Positions 24,075 to 33,122 of a stretch of DNA of 43,296 nucleotides are shown here, piece by piece. Location of the stretch: positions 1 through 43,296 of the forward strand of contig PAAR01000020.1 in the NCBI GenBank assembly GCA_002699085.1, in the 5' to 3' direction. Numbering within the stretch: the first letter of the stretch is position 1; each line of letters begins with the position of its first letter. The notes under the pieces are model-generated. The model saw nothing but the letters and a program-made list of their open reading frames with translations. It made no database searches and was not told where the DNA came from. A program made the translations under genes and the position numbers. This DNA is from Micavibrio sp. GTDB taxonomy: Bacteria > Pseudomonadota > Alphaproteobacteria > Micavibrionales > UBA9664.

Positions 24075-26300
24075 ATGACATATAAGCCTGATTTATTAGA
24101 CAAAATCCCTTTGCCTTGCTTAATTATCACAAAAGATAAAAGCGAATCATGCCTTTATGCGAATGACTTATTCCTTGAAATCGCAGTTTCCAATGCCATA
24201 AAAGATCAAAAACTTGGTCAACTCATCTCTGGCTTAACCATAGGCCAGTGCAAAACAAAATCTCAAATTGAAATAAATGGTCAAATATACAAACCTACAT
24301 TGCAAGACATTGATTACACAGGAAAAAAAGCCACGTTAATTTTCTTGTCTAATGTTACAGAGCTAGCGCAGTCAACCTCCAAATTCAAAGAAGCGGCCAA
24401 TGAAGCCGAAGCAATGATTGAGCTGAAATCTAATTTCTTAGCCACCATGTCACATGAAATTCGCACCCCAATGCAATCCGTTTTTGGTTTGCTTGAGCTT
24501 ATTGCCGAAGAAAAACCGCAACAATCAATCATGGATATGGTCACTACCGCACGCGAATCTGCCAGCGGTCTGTTAGAGATTCTTGATGACATTTTAGACC
24601 TTGCCAAGCTTGATGCTGACAAAATGGAAATTGATGATTTTGAAGTGCCCGTACGGCTTATGGCACGCGGCACGCTGGAAGCACTGAGTGTTAAAAAACA
24701 TGGCCCAAATGTCGCAATGATTGATGAAATTAGCGAAGACGTGCCTTTTGTTATTAAAGGCGACCCTAAACGGCTGCGCCAGATATTGATGAATTTTATG
24801 AGCAATGCGCTAAAATTCACAAAGAAAGGCCACGTAAAACTCCGTATCCACACAAATGTTGAGCACGTTGATGCACCCAAAGACGGCGTTGCCTTACGTT
24901 TTGAAGTGGAAGACACAGGCATGGGGATGTCAGAAGAAGTACGTTCAAAACTCTTTCAACCTTTTGTCCAAGCCGATAGTTCTACTGCCAGAAAATTTGG
25001 TGGAACAGGCCTAGGTCTATCAATCTGTAAAAAATTGGTTGAGGTTATGAACGGCGTCATTGGTGTGGATAGCACACCAGGGAAAGGCTCCACATTCTGG
25101 TTTGAGATACCGACATATATTGTAGGGACAGATCAAACAAGTGTTGAACTCCCTAATCTTGATGGCATTGCTGTTTTGTCTGTAGAAGACCACCCACAAG
25201 GCGGTAAAGAAATCGTCAATTCACTGCGTTCAATGGGTGCAGAGGTAACCCTTGTCACCACATATAAAGAAGGCCTAGCCATGGCCAAGCGACGCCCCTT
25301 TGATGTGGCGGTTATTGACCAAGGTCTACCCGATGGCTTAGGCATTGATCTTTTAAAAGAACTATCAGAGATCCGCCCTTTTATGGGACAAGTTATGTAC
25401 ACTGTCCGTGATGATTACGGCTTACAACATGCCTGTAAAGCGATGGGGGCCACCTATCTAGTAAAACCTGCCAGCCGAGCAGGTCTTGGCGAAGCTGTTG
25501 AAGCTGCGTCAAGCCATGCCAGCAAACACATTGTGGATGGACCACAAAGACTGCTCATCGCTGAAGACACATTGAGCGTTCAAGATGTTTTGCGGAGACA
25601 ACTAGAATTATTAGGCGTTGAGGCTGACTTTGTAGAAGATGGCGCAGAAGCACTCAAAGCAATGGCCACAGGTAAATACGGTATTTTAATGACTGACCTT
25701 CATATGCCAGCCGTTGACGGCTACGAAGTGGTAAAGACTATTCGTGATAAAGAAAAAGGTACTGATCTTCATACACCCATCATTGTTTTAACTGCCGATG
25801 TGCAAATGGCGCAGCGCCAAGCCTATCTTGTTGAAGGCTTTGACGAATGTCTTTTAAAGCCCGTCAGTCTTGGTCAATTCCGTCGTCTCCTGATGCGTTG
25901 GGGTATCTTATCGGAAGAAAAAAATATTGAAGCCTTAGAAGAAGAAAACCCTACTTCAACAAATAAACCAATCATTGATACGGTTGCGATGAAAAACCAA
26001 TTAGGTGCTTTTGATCTGGATAGCCTTAACATGATCCGTATGTTTGTTGAGATGACAAAACCTGTCATTGAAAAGCTCATTACCGCCAATGAAGCTAAAG
26101 ACACCCATCAAGTCGGTGAAATAGCCCATAGCCTTAAAGGCTCGGCACGTTCGGCTTGTTGTATGATTTTAGGAGATTTAGCGTCTGATGCACAAGATGC
26201 CGCAGAACATAATCGTGCCTACGATAAATTTATCCCACAAATCGAAAAAGCCTTTGCTGATATCCCTGCCGAGATAGAACGCTTAAAGAAAACGCTTTAA
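24075..26300 (+). CDS. Soluble hybrid histidine kinase with two receivers and an Hpt domain
   Basis: 741-residue phosphorelay protein without transmembrane helices. Residues ~8-100 look like a divergent PAS sensor. The HisKA domain follows with H127 in MSHEIRTPMQ, then HATPase_c with N box LMNFMSNALKFTKKG, G1 box VEDTGMGM and G2 box FGGTGLGLS. Receiver one (about 364-480) has acceptor D415 and K464; receiver two (about 492-610) has D541 and K595. The C-terminal Hpt carries H685 in IAHSLKGSARS. All four phosphotransfer sites are intact, so a complete His-Asp-His relay is possible. AGAGGT serves as RBS. It is convergent with rnr, one base apart. Its partner regulator is unknown; the receiver at 35499 is one candidate. 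Confidence 0.93.
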   Translation: MTYKPDLLDKIPLPCLIITKDKSESCLYANDLFLEIAVSNAIKDQKLGQLISGLTIGQCKTKSQIEINGQIYKPTLQDIDYTGKKATLIFLSNVTELAQSTSKFKEAANEAEAMIELKSNFLATMSHEIRTPMQSVFGLLELIAEEKPQQSIMDMVTTARESASGLLEILDDILDLAKLDADKMEIDDFEVPVRLMARGTLEALSVKKHGPNVAMIDEISEDVPFVIKGDPKRLRQILMNFMSNALKFTKKGHVKLRIHTNVEHVDAPKDGVALRFEVEDTGMGMSEEVRSKLFQPFVQADSSTARKFGGTGLGLSICKKLVEVMNGVIGVDSTPGKGSTFWFEIPTYIVGTDQTSVELPNLDGIAVLSVEDHPQGGKEIVNSLRSMGAEVTLVTTYKEGLAMAKRRPFDVAVIDQGLPDGLGIDLLKELSEIRPFMGQVMYTVRDDYGLQHACKAMGATYLVKPASRAGLGEAVEAASSHASKHIVDGPQRLLIAEDTLSVQDVLRRQLELLGVEADFVEDGAEALKAMATGKYGILMTDLHMPAVDGYEVVKTIRDKEKGTDLHTPIIVLTADVQMAQRQAYLVEGFDECLLKPVSLGQFRRLLMRWGILSEEKNIEALEEENPTSTNKPIIDTVAMKNQLGAFDLDSLNMIRMFVEMTKPVIEKLITANEAKDTHQVGEIAHSLKGSARSACCMILGDLASDAQDAAEHNRAYDKFIPQIEKAFADIPAEIERLKKTL

Positions 26301-26301
26301 G

Positions 26302-28593
26302 CTATTTCCTTTTATGCTTTGGCGTGGTTTTCTTTTTCTTCTTGCCGCCCTTTTTCCAAGACTGACTTTTTTTACCCGAACGATCGCTCTTCTTTTTACC
26401 GTAGCCATGATCTTTTTTGAAGCGCATCGCCCCTGGCTTCGGTGTATAGCCTGGAATATCGGCACCTTGATTACCCACAACCTCTAAAACTGTTGAACCT
26501 GTCATGCCATCCGCATCGACTAAACGCACACGAATAGGCGCACCCAGACGAAAGATTTTACCAGAGCGCTTACCGACCAAGGCATGGCTTTTTTCATCAT
26601 GGATATAATAATCGTCTTTCAATGAACGCATCGGGATGATCCCGTCCGCACCACTTTCTGTAAGCGTCACAAACATCGCAAATTTTGTTACACCACTAAT
26701 ACGACCTTCAAATTCTGCCCCCAACTGAGATTGCAAAAAGCTGGCTGTGAAGCGGTCAACAGAAGCACGCTCTGCCTGCATAGAGGTACGCTCTGTAGTT
26801 GAGATATGGTCAGCCATTTCAGCCAAACGCACCTCTTCCTCTTTGGATAAACCGCCCTCACCTAGACCATAAGCCCGTGCCATAGAACGATGAACCAATA
26901 AATCAGCATAACGCCTGATCGGAGAAGTAAAATGCGCATAATGTGTCAGCGCCAAACCAAAATGACCGACATTATCTTGGGAATATACGGCTTGCGACTG
27001 CGCCCTTAAAACAACCTCGCTAATCAAATGGGAAATACCTTCTTTCTCTTTAGCTTGTTTTAGCAAACCATTGAGAACGGCTGGTTTAATCACTTGGCCT
27101 TTTGGAAAATCAAGCTCAAAGCCTTCAACAAATTCACGGACAGATTCAAAACGGTCTGCATCAGGTTTATCATGGATACGGTACACACAAGGGGCATGCT
27201 TATCTTCCAACGCTTTGGCCGCAGCGACATTGGTTAATACCATAAACTCTTCAATCAATTTATGGGCATCGAGCCTGATACGACGCTCAACACCAACCAT
27301 GTCATTGTTACCATCAATAATAATTTTACGCTCTGGTAAATCCAAATCCAGCGCACCACGCTTTTGGCGGGCTTGGTCTAATATACCGTAAACTTCATAT
27401 AAAGGATTAATAACCGCATCCATAAGCGGGTCTGTCATCCCGTCAGGATTACCGTCTTTAGCGGCTTGGACCTGTTCATAGGTCAAACGGGCTGCCGAGC
27501 GGATCAACGCGCGTGTTGGTTTATAGCGCAGCAAACGCCCATCACCATCAATCCATAAATGCATCACCATGGCCGCACGGTCTTCTTTAGGCCTTAACGA
27601 ACAAAGATCATTCGATATCGCTTCTGGTAACATCGGCACGACACGATCAGGAAAATAGGTTGAATTACCTCTCGCATAGCCTTCTCTATCAAGCGCAGAG
27701 TCATACCGCACATAATAAGAGACATCGGCAATCGCCACGATCAAATGATAACCGCCTTTATTATGCGGATCTTTTTCAGCAAATACCGCATCGTCAAAAT
27801 CACGAGCATCAGCTCCATCAATTGTAACAAGCGGAATTTTTCGTAGATCCTCACGCTTATTCAGTGTGGGTACTTTCATGCCCTCAGTTTCTTTTATCGC
27901 CGCCTCAGGAAACACATGACGCAAGCCATATTCGTGAATCGATATGAGCGAAATCGCTTTAGGATCATCGGCATGACCAACAATCTCAACAATACGTACA
28001 GCCTTACGAAGTGATTTATTCTTGTCAGGTTGAATTTCACCGACGACAATCTGGCCTTCAACAGCGTCTAATTCTTCACCACGAATAACGGGATAATCAT
28101 CACGGGCTTTCTTATCGACAGGACTGAGCACAAAGCCGTTCTTAGTCGCAACCATAATCCCCATAATTTGATTTTTAGGTGCCGACATACGTTTGATCGC
28201 CTCACCGGTATAAAGCCCCTCTTCCACCAATATCACTTTAGCCAAAACACGCTCATTAAGACCATAAGCGAGCGCACCAGTGCGTGGTGGTTTCATCTCA
28301 ATACGTGGTGGCGTCCCTTGCTCGTCCAGCCAAGGAACAGGTGTCGCAAACACATCGCCATCAATATCTATTTCGGTAATTTCTACGACAGCCACAGAGG
28401 GCAAGCGATTGGGCAAGCCATAGCGAGAACCGACACGTTCAATTTGGCCGTTCTTTTCAGCTTCTTTAAGCATTTTTTTAAGACCAATACGATCATTCCC
28501 TTTTACATTAAGGGCTTTGGCTATATCGGCTTTTGTGAGTGGCTCATGTGCATCTTTAAGCAGCTGCAACAACGCTGAAGGTTCAAATATCAT
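26302..28593 (-). CDS. rnr: Ribonuclease R
   Basis: 763-residue 3'-5' exoribonuclease able to degrade structured RNA. An N-terminal winged helix (ADIAKALNVKGNDRIGLKKML) leads into cold-shock-type OB folds, then the RNB catalytic domain with GADARDFDDAVF (D262, D265, D267, D268 as metal ligands), YFPDRVVPMLPEAISNDLCSL and HFTSPIRRYADLLVHR. An S1 domain follows (EGRISGVTKFAMFVTL) and the C-terminus is a Lys/Gly-rich tail. It ends plsY-dprA-topA-rnr, 40 bases after topA. Confidence 0.97.
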   Translation of the reverse strand: MIFEPSALLQLLKDAHEPLTKADIAKALNVKGNDRIGLKKMLKEAEKNGQIERVGSRYGLPNRLPSVAVVEITEIDIDGDVFATPVPWLDEQGTPPRIEMKPPRTGALAYGLNERVLAKVILVEEGLYTGEAIKRMSAPKNQIMGIMVATKNGFVLSPVDKKARDDYPVIRGEELDAVEGQIVVGEIQPDKNKSLRKAVRIVEIVGHADDPKAISLISIHEYGLRHVFPEAAIKETEGMKVPTLNKREDLRKIPLVTIDGADARDFDDAVFAEKDPHNKGGYHLIVAIADVSYYVRYDSALDREGYARGNSTYFPDRVVPMLPEAISNDLCSLRPKEDRAAMVMHLWIDGDGRLLRYKPTRALIRSAARLTYEQVQAAKDGNPDGMTDPLMDAVINPLYEVYGILDQARQKRGALDLDLPERKIIIDGNNDMVGVERRIRLDAHKLIEEFMVLTNVAAAKALEDKHAPCVYRIHDKPDADRFESVREFVEGFELDFPKGQVIKPAVLNGLLKQAKEKEGISHLISEVVLRAQSQAVYSQDNVGHFGLALTHYAHFTSPIRRYADLLVHRSMARAYGLGEGGLSKEEEVRLAEMADHISTTERTSMQAERASVDRFTASFLQSQLGAEFEGRISGVTKFAMFVTLTESGADGIIPMRSLKDDYYIHDEKSHALVGKRSGKIFRLGAPIRVRLVDADGMTGSTVLEVVGNQGADIPGYTPKPGAMRFKKDHGYGKKKSDRSGKKSQSWKKGGKKKKKTTPKHKRK

Positions 28594-28633
28594 TCTCTCT
28601 ATCGTAAAGGGCTTTCACCCTCCAGTCGAGGGG

Positions 28634-31237
28634 CTATTTCTTCTTGGCTGTTGTTTTCTTCTTAGTGGCTGTTTTCTTCTTAGCAGCAGGCTTTTTCTTC
28701 TTTTTAGCAGGTGATTTCGCCTTCTTGGCTAGTAATTCCAAGGCCATTTCCATTGTGGCCTGCTCTGGTTGCATATCCCGTGGCAATGACGCCATGACTT
28801 TGCCGTGTTTCACATAAGGACCGTAACGACCATTATACACACCCACTGGCTCAGAATCTTCTGGATGTTTACCGAGGTCTTTCAGTGGCGTCGCATTTGC
28901 CCCGCCTCTGCCTTGGCTTGCTTGTGCCAACAAATCAACCGCCCGATTAAGACCAATCGTTAAGACGTCTTCATCTTTAGGGATCGACTTAAATTTATTC
29001 TGATGCTTCACATACGGGCCAAAACGACCGATACCTGCTTCAATCATCTCACCCGTTTCTGGATGTAAGCCAACATCCCGTGGTAAACGTAATAATTCCA
29101 GCGCAACCTCTAAGGTTACATCATCAGGTGACACACCTTTAGGCACACCTTGGCGCTTTGGTTTTTCTTTTTTATCCGTCGGATCAACGGGATCGATCTG
29201 TACATACACACCGTAAGGCCCTTTACGCATGGTAATCGTACGACCCGCATCATTCTGCCCAAGCTCAATTGGACCCGTATCTAGTTTCGCAGCAACTTCG
29301 CTAACATCACCATCTTGTGGCACTTCCAAGCGACGTGTGAAATTACATTCAGGATAACGTGAACAACCAACAAAAGCCCCAAACTTACCAAGTTTTAAAG
29401 ATAATTCCCCTTCTTTACATGATGGGCACGCACGACCCTCTGGGAAGAAATGACTCTCTAATTCAGCATTCAACGCATCAATTACTTGCGTGATCGTTAA
29501 GTCTTTTGTTTTACCAATCGCTTCCGAAAAATGTTTCCAGAATTGTCCTAGAATCTGTTTCCAACCGACATGCCCGCCTGAAATAGCATCAAGCTCTTCT
29601 TCCATTTCCGCCGTGAAATCATATTCAACATAACGAGAGAAAAAGTTCTTTAAGAATGTGACAACAATACGGCCACGGTCTTCTGGTACAAAGCGTTTTT
29701 GATCTAGAATCACATAATTGCGATCTTGTAACACTTGCAACACAGAAGCATAAGTCGATGGACGGCCAATACCAAGCTCTTCCATTTTCTTAACAAGTGA
29801 TGCCTCGGTATAACGAGGCGGTGGTTGTGTGAAATGCTGGTCTGGGGTGATATCTAATATCTTAGTGGCATCGCCTTCATTCAGAGGTGGCAATATACGA
29901 TCATCATCATTATCAGAATCATCATCACTTCTATCGTCAAAACCTTCACGATAGACTTTCATAAAACCATCAAAAGCGATGACCGAGCCATTTGCACGCA
30001 ACACGACATCATCCGTACCATCTGATAAATCGACACGCACTTGATCGAGGATGGCAGACTCCATCTGGCAAGCAATCGTTCTTTTCCAGATTAAATCATA
30101 TAGTTTATATTCTGAATCATTTAACACACCACGTAAGGAATCTGGCTCGCGAGATAAATCTGTTGGACGGATCGCTTCATGGGCTTCTTGGGCATTTTTC
30201 GCTTTAGACTTATATGCACGAGGGCTATCTGGCACATAATCTTTGCCGTATTTTTTATCAATCACAGAACGCGCTTGTGCAATCGCATCACCAGAAAGTG
30301 TAATACCATCGGTACGCATATAGGTAATAAGACCAACAGTCTCCCCTTTAACATCAATCCCTTCATAGAGACTTTGTGCTGTCCGCATGGTTTGGGTTGC
30401 ACTAAACCCTAATTTACGAGAGGCTTCCTGTTGTAATGTCGAGGTGATAAACGGTGCTGAAGGATTACGCTTTGTTTGCTTCTTCTCAACCGACGTGACC
30501 TTTAATGATTTAGCCTGAATACGCTTAACTGCATCTTCCGCTAACGCCTTATTCGCCAGATCAAATTTATCTAATTTATTGCCCGCAAGATGCGTTAAAT
30601 TGGCTTTGAACTGTGCGCCATCAGGATTTTTCAAAAGCGCTTCAACTGTCCAATATTCTTGCGGTTTGAAAACCTCAATTTCCGCCTCACGCTCACAAAT
30701 AAGACGTAGCGCCACAGATTGCACACGTCCCGCTGAGCGAGAGCCTGGCAATTTACGCCACAATACAGGTGAGAGCGTAAAGCCCACTAAATAATCCAGC
30801 GCCCGACGTGCCAAATACGCATCAATCAAATCCTTATCAAGGTCACGAGCGTTATCAAAGGCTGCCTGTACGGCTTTTTTAGTAATCTCGTTAAAAGTAA
30901 CACGCTTAACCTCTTTCCCTTTAAGCGCATTCTTATCATTTAAAAATTCTTTTACATGCCATGCAATGGCCTCACCTTCACGGTCAGGGTCAGTTGCGAG
31001 AATAAGTGTTTTGGCATCTTTAAGTGCCGTCGATATTTCTTTTAATGTTTTGCCGCCACGGTCAGAAACGGCCCAAGCCATTGAAAAATCATTTTCTGGA
31101 TCAACTGAACCATCTTTAGGCGGTAAATCACGGACATGGCCAAAACTAGCAAGAACGTAATAATCCTTACCAAGATATTTGTTGATGGTTTTAGCTTTTG
31201 CTGGTGATTCAACAATAACAAGATTTTCTGCCGCCAC
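28634..31237 (-). CDS. topA: DNA topoisomerase I
   Basis: 867-residue type IA topoisomerase relaxing negative supercoils. The Toprim domain has VIVESPAKAKTINKYLG and ATDPDREGEA (D83, D85); the catalytic tyrosine is Y306 in LITYMRTDG. IGRPSTYA is also typical. A single zinc ribbon (CPSCKEG...CSRYPEC) is followed by repeats with KFGPYVKH/RYGPYVKHG and a C-terminal lysine tail (KKKKKPAAKKKTATKKK). It uses a GTG start at 31237 with AAGGA upstream. It follows dprA by 15 bases. Confidence 0.98.
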   Translation of the reverse strand: MAAENLVIVESPAKAKTINKYLGKDYYVLASFGHVRDLPPKDGSVDPENDFSMAWAVSDRGGKTLKEISTALKDAKTLILATDPDREGEAIAWHVKEFLNDKNALKGKEVKRVTFNEITKKAVQAAFDNARDLDKDLIDAYLARRALDYLVGFTLSPVLWRKLPGSRSAGRVQSVALRLICEREAEIEVFKPQEYWTVEALLKNPDGAQFKANLTHLAGNKLDKFDLANKALAEDAVKRIQAKSLKVTSVEKKQTKRNPSAPFITSTLQQEASRKLGFSATQTMRTAQSLYEGIDVKGETVGLITYMRTDGITLSGDAIAQARSVIDKKYGKDYVPDSPRAYKSKAKNAQEAHEAIRPTDLSREPDSLRGVLNDSEYKLYDLIWKRTIACQMESAILDQVRVDLSDGTDDVVLRANGSVIAFDGFMKVYREGFDDRSDDDSDNDDDRILPPLNEGDATKILDITPDQHFTQPPPRYTEASLVKKMEELGIGRPSTYASVLQVLQDRNYVILDQKRFVPEDRGRIVVTFLKNFFSRYVEYDFTAEMEEELDAISGGHVGWKQILGQFWKHFSEAIGKTKDLTITQVIDALNAELESHFFPEGRACPSCKEGELSLKLGKFGAFVGCSRYPECNFTRRLEVPQDGDVSEVAAKLDTGPIELGQNDAGRTITMRKGPYGVYVQIDPVDPTDKKEKPKRQGVPKGVSPDDVTLEVALELLRLPRDVGLHPETGEMIEAGIGRFGPYVKHQNKFKSIPKDEDVLTIGLNRAVDLLAQASQGRGGANATPLKDLGKHPEDSEPVGVYNGRYGPYVKHGKVMASLPRDMQPEQATMEMALELLAKKAKSPAKKKKKPAAKKKTATKKKTTAKKK

Positions 31238-31252
31238 GAAAATTGATCCTTC

Positions 31253-32392
31253 TTATTCTTCTAATTTGCAAACTCTGTTGCCTGTAAGGCGCATAACACG
31301 CCCCGCAAGCTCCAATGCCAAGATGGCTGTTTGCCCCTCTGCTATAGAGATGTGGCACGCTCGGATCAATTCGTCAATGCCTATTGGTTGAGTGGTCAGT
31401 TCAAATAAGAGCATTTCTTGTATTTGCTCAAGTGAAGAAAAATCAGTTTCTTCAAGTGTTTCAAAAGGCTGTTTCATCTCGAAAATATTATTTTTTTCCT
31501 CAACTGATTTTATCATTTGGAAGCGTTGAAGCTGGTCTAACACATCTTCAATATTACGAATAAGTGTTGCTCCATCACGAATAAGCCTGTTCGGACCAGC
31601 CGCTCTTGGATCATTTGGATAGCCTGGCACAGCCATTACTTCACGCCCCTGCTCTGCTGCTAATCTAGCCGTAATCAAAGAGCCCGAACGTTCAGTCGCC
31701 TCAACAACCAACACACCCTCCGATAGACCAGAAACAACACGATTACGACGTGGAAACAAATGCGCTGACGGCGCAGTACCATAAGGGCTTTCTGCAATGA
31801 CCGCACCTTTTTCCGCTATCTCTTGGAAAAGTTTTTCATTCTCTCTAGGATAAATTTGGTCAATACCACCAGCCACTACAGCAATGGTTTTACCTTGCGC
31901 TTCCAAAGCGCCCTGATGCGCTGCTGTATCAATACCTCTTGCTAAACCAGAGGTAACAACAAGATCATGGGCGACAGCATCTTTGGCTAATTTTGATGTG
32001 AGCTTACGGCCATTAAGCGATCCAGAACGTGCGCCAACAATAGCCAGTTGTTGCTGTTTTAATAATGTAACATCACCTAGCACTGTTAGTGTAAGAGGCG
32101 TATCATCAATTGCAGCTAATTGTTCTGGATAAGCAGGATCAAGTAATGTAATGATCTGCCCACCCACTTTATGGATTTTTGCCAATTCCCTCTCGACACT
32201 TTCTAAAGGAGCTGGGTCAAATTTCTTACCGCCTGCTTTGGATAATTCTGGCAAAGCTTCCAATACATTTTGTGCTGAACCAAACCGTTCTAGTAATTTT
32301 AAGGCAGTAATAGGACCAATGCGATCTGTCCGTGCTAAACGCAAAAAGCTGAGTGTATCGTCATCGGTCAATGTTTTCTTTTGGAACAACAA
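31253..32392 (-). CDS. dprA: DNA-processing protein DprA
   Basis: 379-residue DprA/Smf protein, a RecA loader on incoming single-stranded DNA in transformation. An N-terminal SAM-like region (FLRLARTDRIGPITALKLLERFG) leads into the Rossmann domain with AIVGARSGSLNGRKL, SGLARGIDTAAHQGAL, PRRNRVVSGLS and GSLITARLAAEQGREVMAVPG; a winged-helix C-terminus follows. I prefer the TTG at 32392: AGAAGG lies seven bases before it and it begins just after the plsY stop. An ATG at 32473 would add 27 basic residues overlapping plsY by 79 bases, likely a shadow of the other frame. Confidence 0.93.
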   Translation of the reverse strand: MLFQKKTLTDDDTLSFLRLARTDRIGPITALKLLERFGSAQNVLEALPELSKAGGKKFDPAPLESVERELAKIHKVGGQIITLLDPAYPEQLAAIDDTPLTLTVLGDVTLLKQQQLAIVGARSGSLNGRKLTSKLAKDAVAHDLVVTSGLARGIDTAAHQGALEAQGKTIAVVAGGIDQIYPRENEKLFQEIAEKGAVIAESPYGTAPSAHLFPRRNRVVSGLSEGVLVVEATERSGSLITARLAAEQGREVMAVPGYPNDPRAAGPNRLIRDGATLIRNIEDVLDQLQRFQMIKSVEEKNNIFEMKQPFETLEETDFSSLEQIQEMLLFELTTQPIGIDELIRACHISIAEGQTAILALELAGRVMRLTGNRVCKLEE

Positions 32393-32394
32393 AT

Positions 32395-33039
32395 TTATGC
32401 CTTCTTCTTTTGGCCGATCTTTGGCTCTTCGCCTTTTAAGATACGCCTTATATTTTGATGATGCCTTAGCCATGCAATCACTGTTAGTAACGCAACGAGA
32501 TAAACCTGCTTAGGCTCGCCTATATATAATGTATAAAAAGGTGCTGCTGCCAAAGCTATCAACGCTGCCAAAGATGACATTCTAAATATGAGTGCCACCA
32601 CAAACCATGTCACACAAGCGGCAAGTCCTACAGGCCAAGACAATGCCAGCAATACGCCTAACGTGGTAGCGACACCTTTACCGCCTTTAAACTTTAGCCA
32701 GATCGGGAAATTATGCCCTAGCACAGAGCCAAGTGCAGCACCAAAAGCAAAGGCAGGTCCAAATTGCCAACCGATCAAAACAGCAATTGCCCCTTTAGAG
32801 CTGTCTAATATAAGCGTGATAAGTGCGAGGAACTTATTACCTGTCCGCAACACATTGGTTGCACCAATATTGCCAGAGCCTATTTTGCGAATATCGCCAT
32901 AGCCAAATATATAACAAAGAATGAGACCAAAAGGCATTGCGCCTAATAGATAACCACCTAGCAATCCAATCGTGCCGTCCGCTCCAATATGCTGAGCAAT
33001 TTGTTCAAAGACACGTAAAATAGCAGTGAATTCATTCAT
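32395..33039 (-). CDS. plsY: Acyl-phosphate glycerol-3-phosphate acyltransferase PlsY
   Basis: 214-residue inner-membrane enzyme making lysophosphatidic acid from acyl-phosphate and glycerol-3-phosphate. Signatures are GSGNIGATNVLRTGNK, GHNFPIWLKFKGGKGVATTLG and the C-terminal NIRRILKGEEPKIGQ. Five to six helices are visible. The first ~20 residues (MNEFTAILRVFEQIAQHIGA) are an extension before the usual start. It is the first gene of the minus-strand group and is divergent from pyrB across 83 bases. Confidence 0.96.
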   Translation of the reverse strand: MNEFTAILRVFEQIAQHIGADGTIGLLGGYLLGAMPFGLILCYIFGYGDIRKIGSGNIGATNVLRTGNKFLALITLILDSSKGAIAVLIGWQFGPAFAFGAALGSVLGHNFPIWLKFKGGKGVATTLGVLLALSWPVGLAACVTWFVVALIFRMSSLAALIALAAAPFYTLYIGEPKQVYLVALLTVIAWLRHHQNIRRILKGEEPKIGQKKKA

Positions 33040-33086
33040 GCCTTTATCTTATCGTTCAAAATAATAAATAAAAGTAAAAAGAATGT

Positions 33087-33114
33087 TTGGCTTTTTAAAA
33101 CTATGCGTTATCAT
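33087..33114 (+). promoter_or_regulatory. Putative pyrB promoter with near-leaderless start
   Basis: TTGGCT (33087-33092), 16 bases, TATCAT (33109-33114). The pyrB ATG at 33123 is eight bases beyond the -10 and has no Shine-Dalgarno, so the transcript would have almost no leader and no room for a pyr attenuator. Confidence 0.4.
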
Positions 33115-33122
33115 CCTCACTC

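Noticed and set aside
29880-29935. The gatcatcatcattatcagaatcatcatc run in topA as a microsatellite
   Set aside because: It encodes an acidic loop (DDRSDDDSDNDDDR) within TopA and is explained by coding for aspartate and serine.
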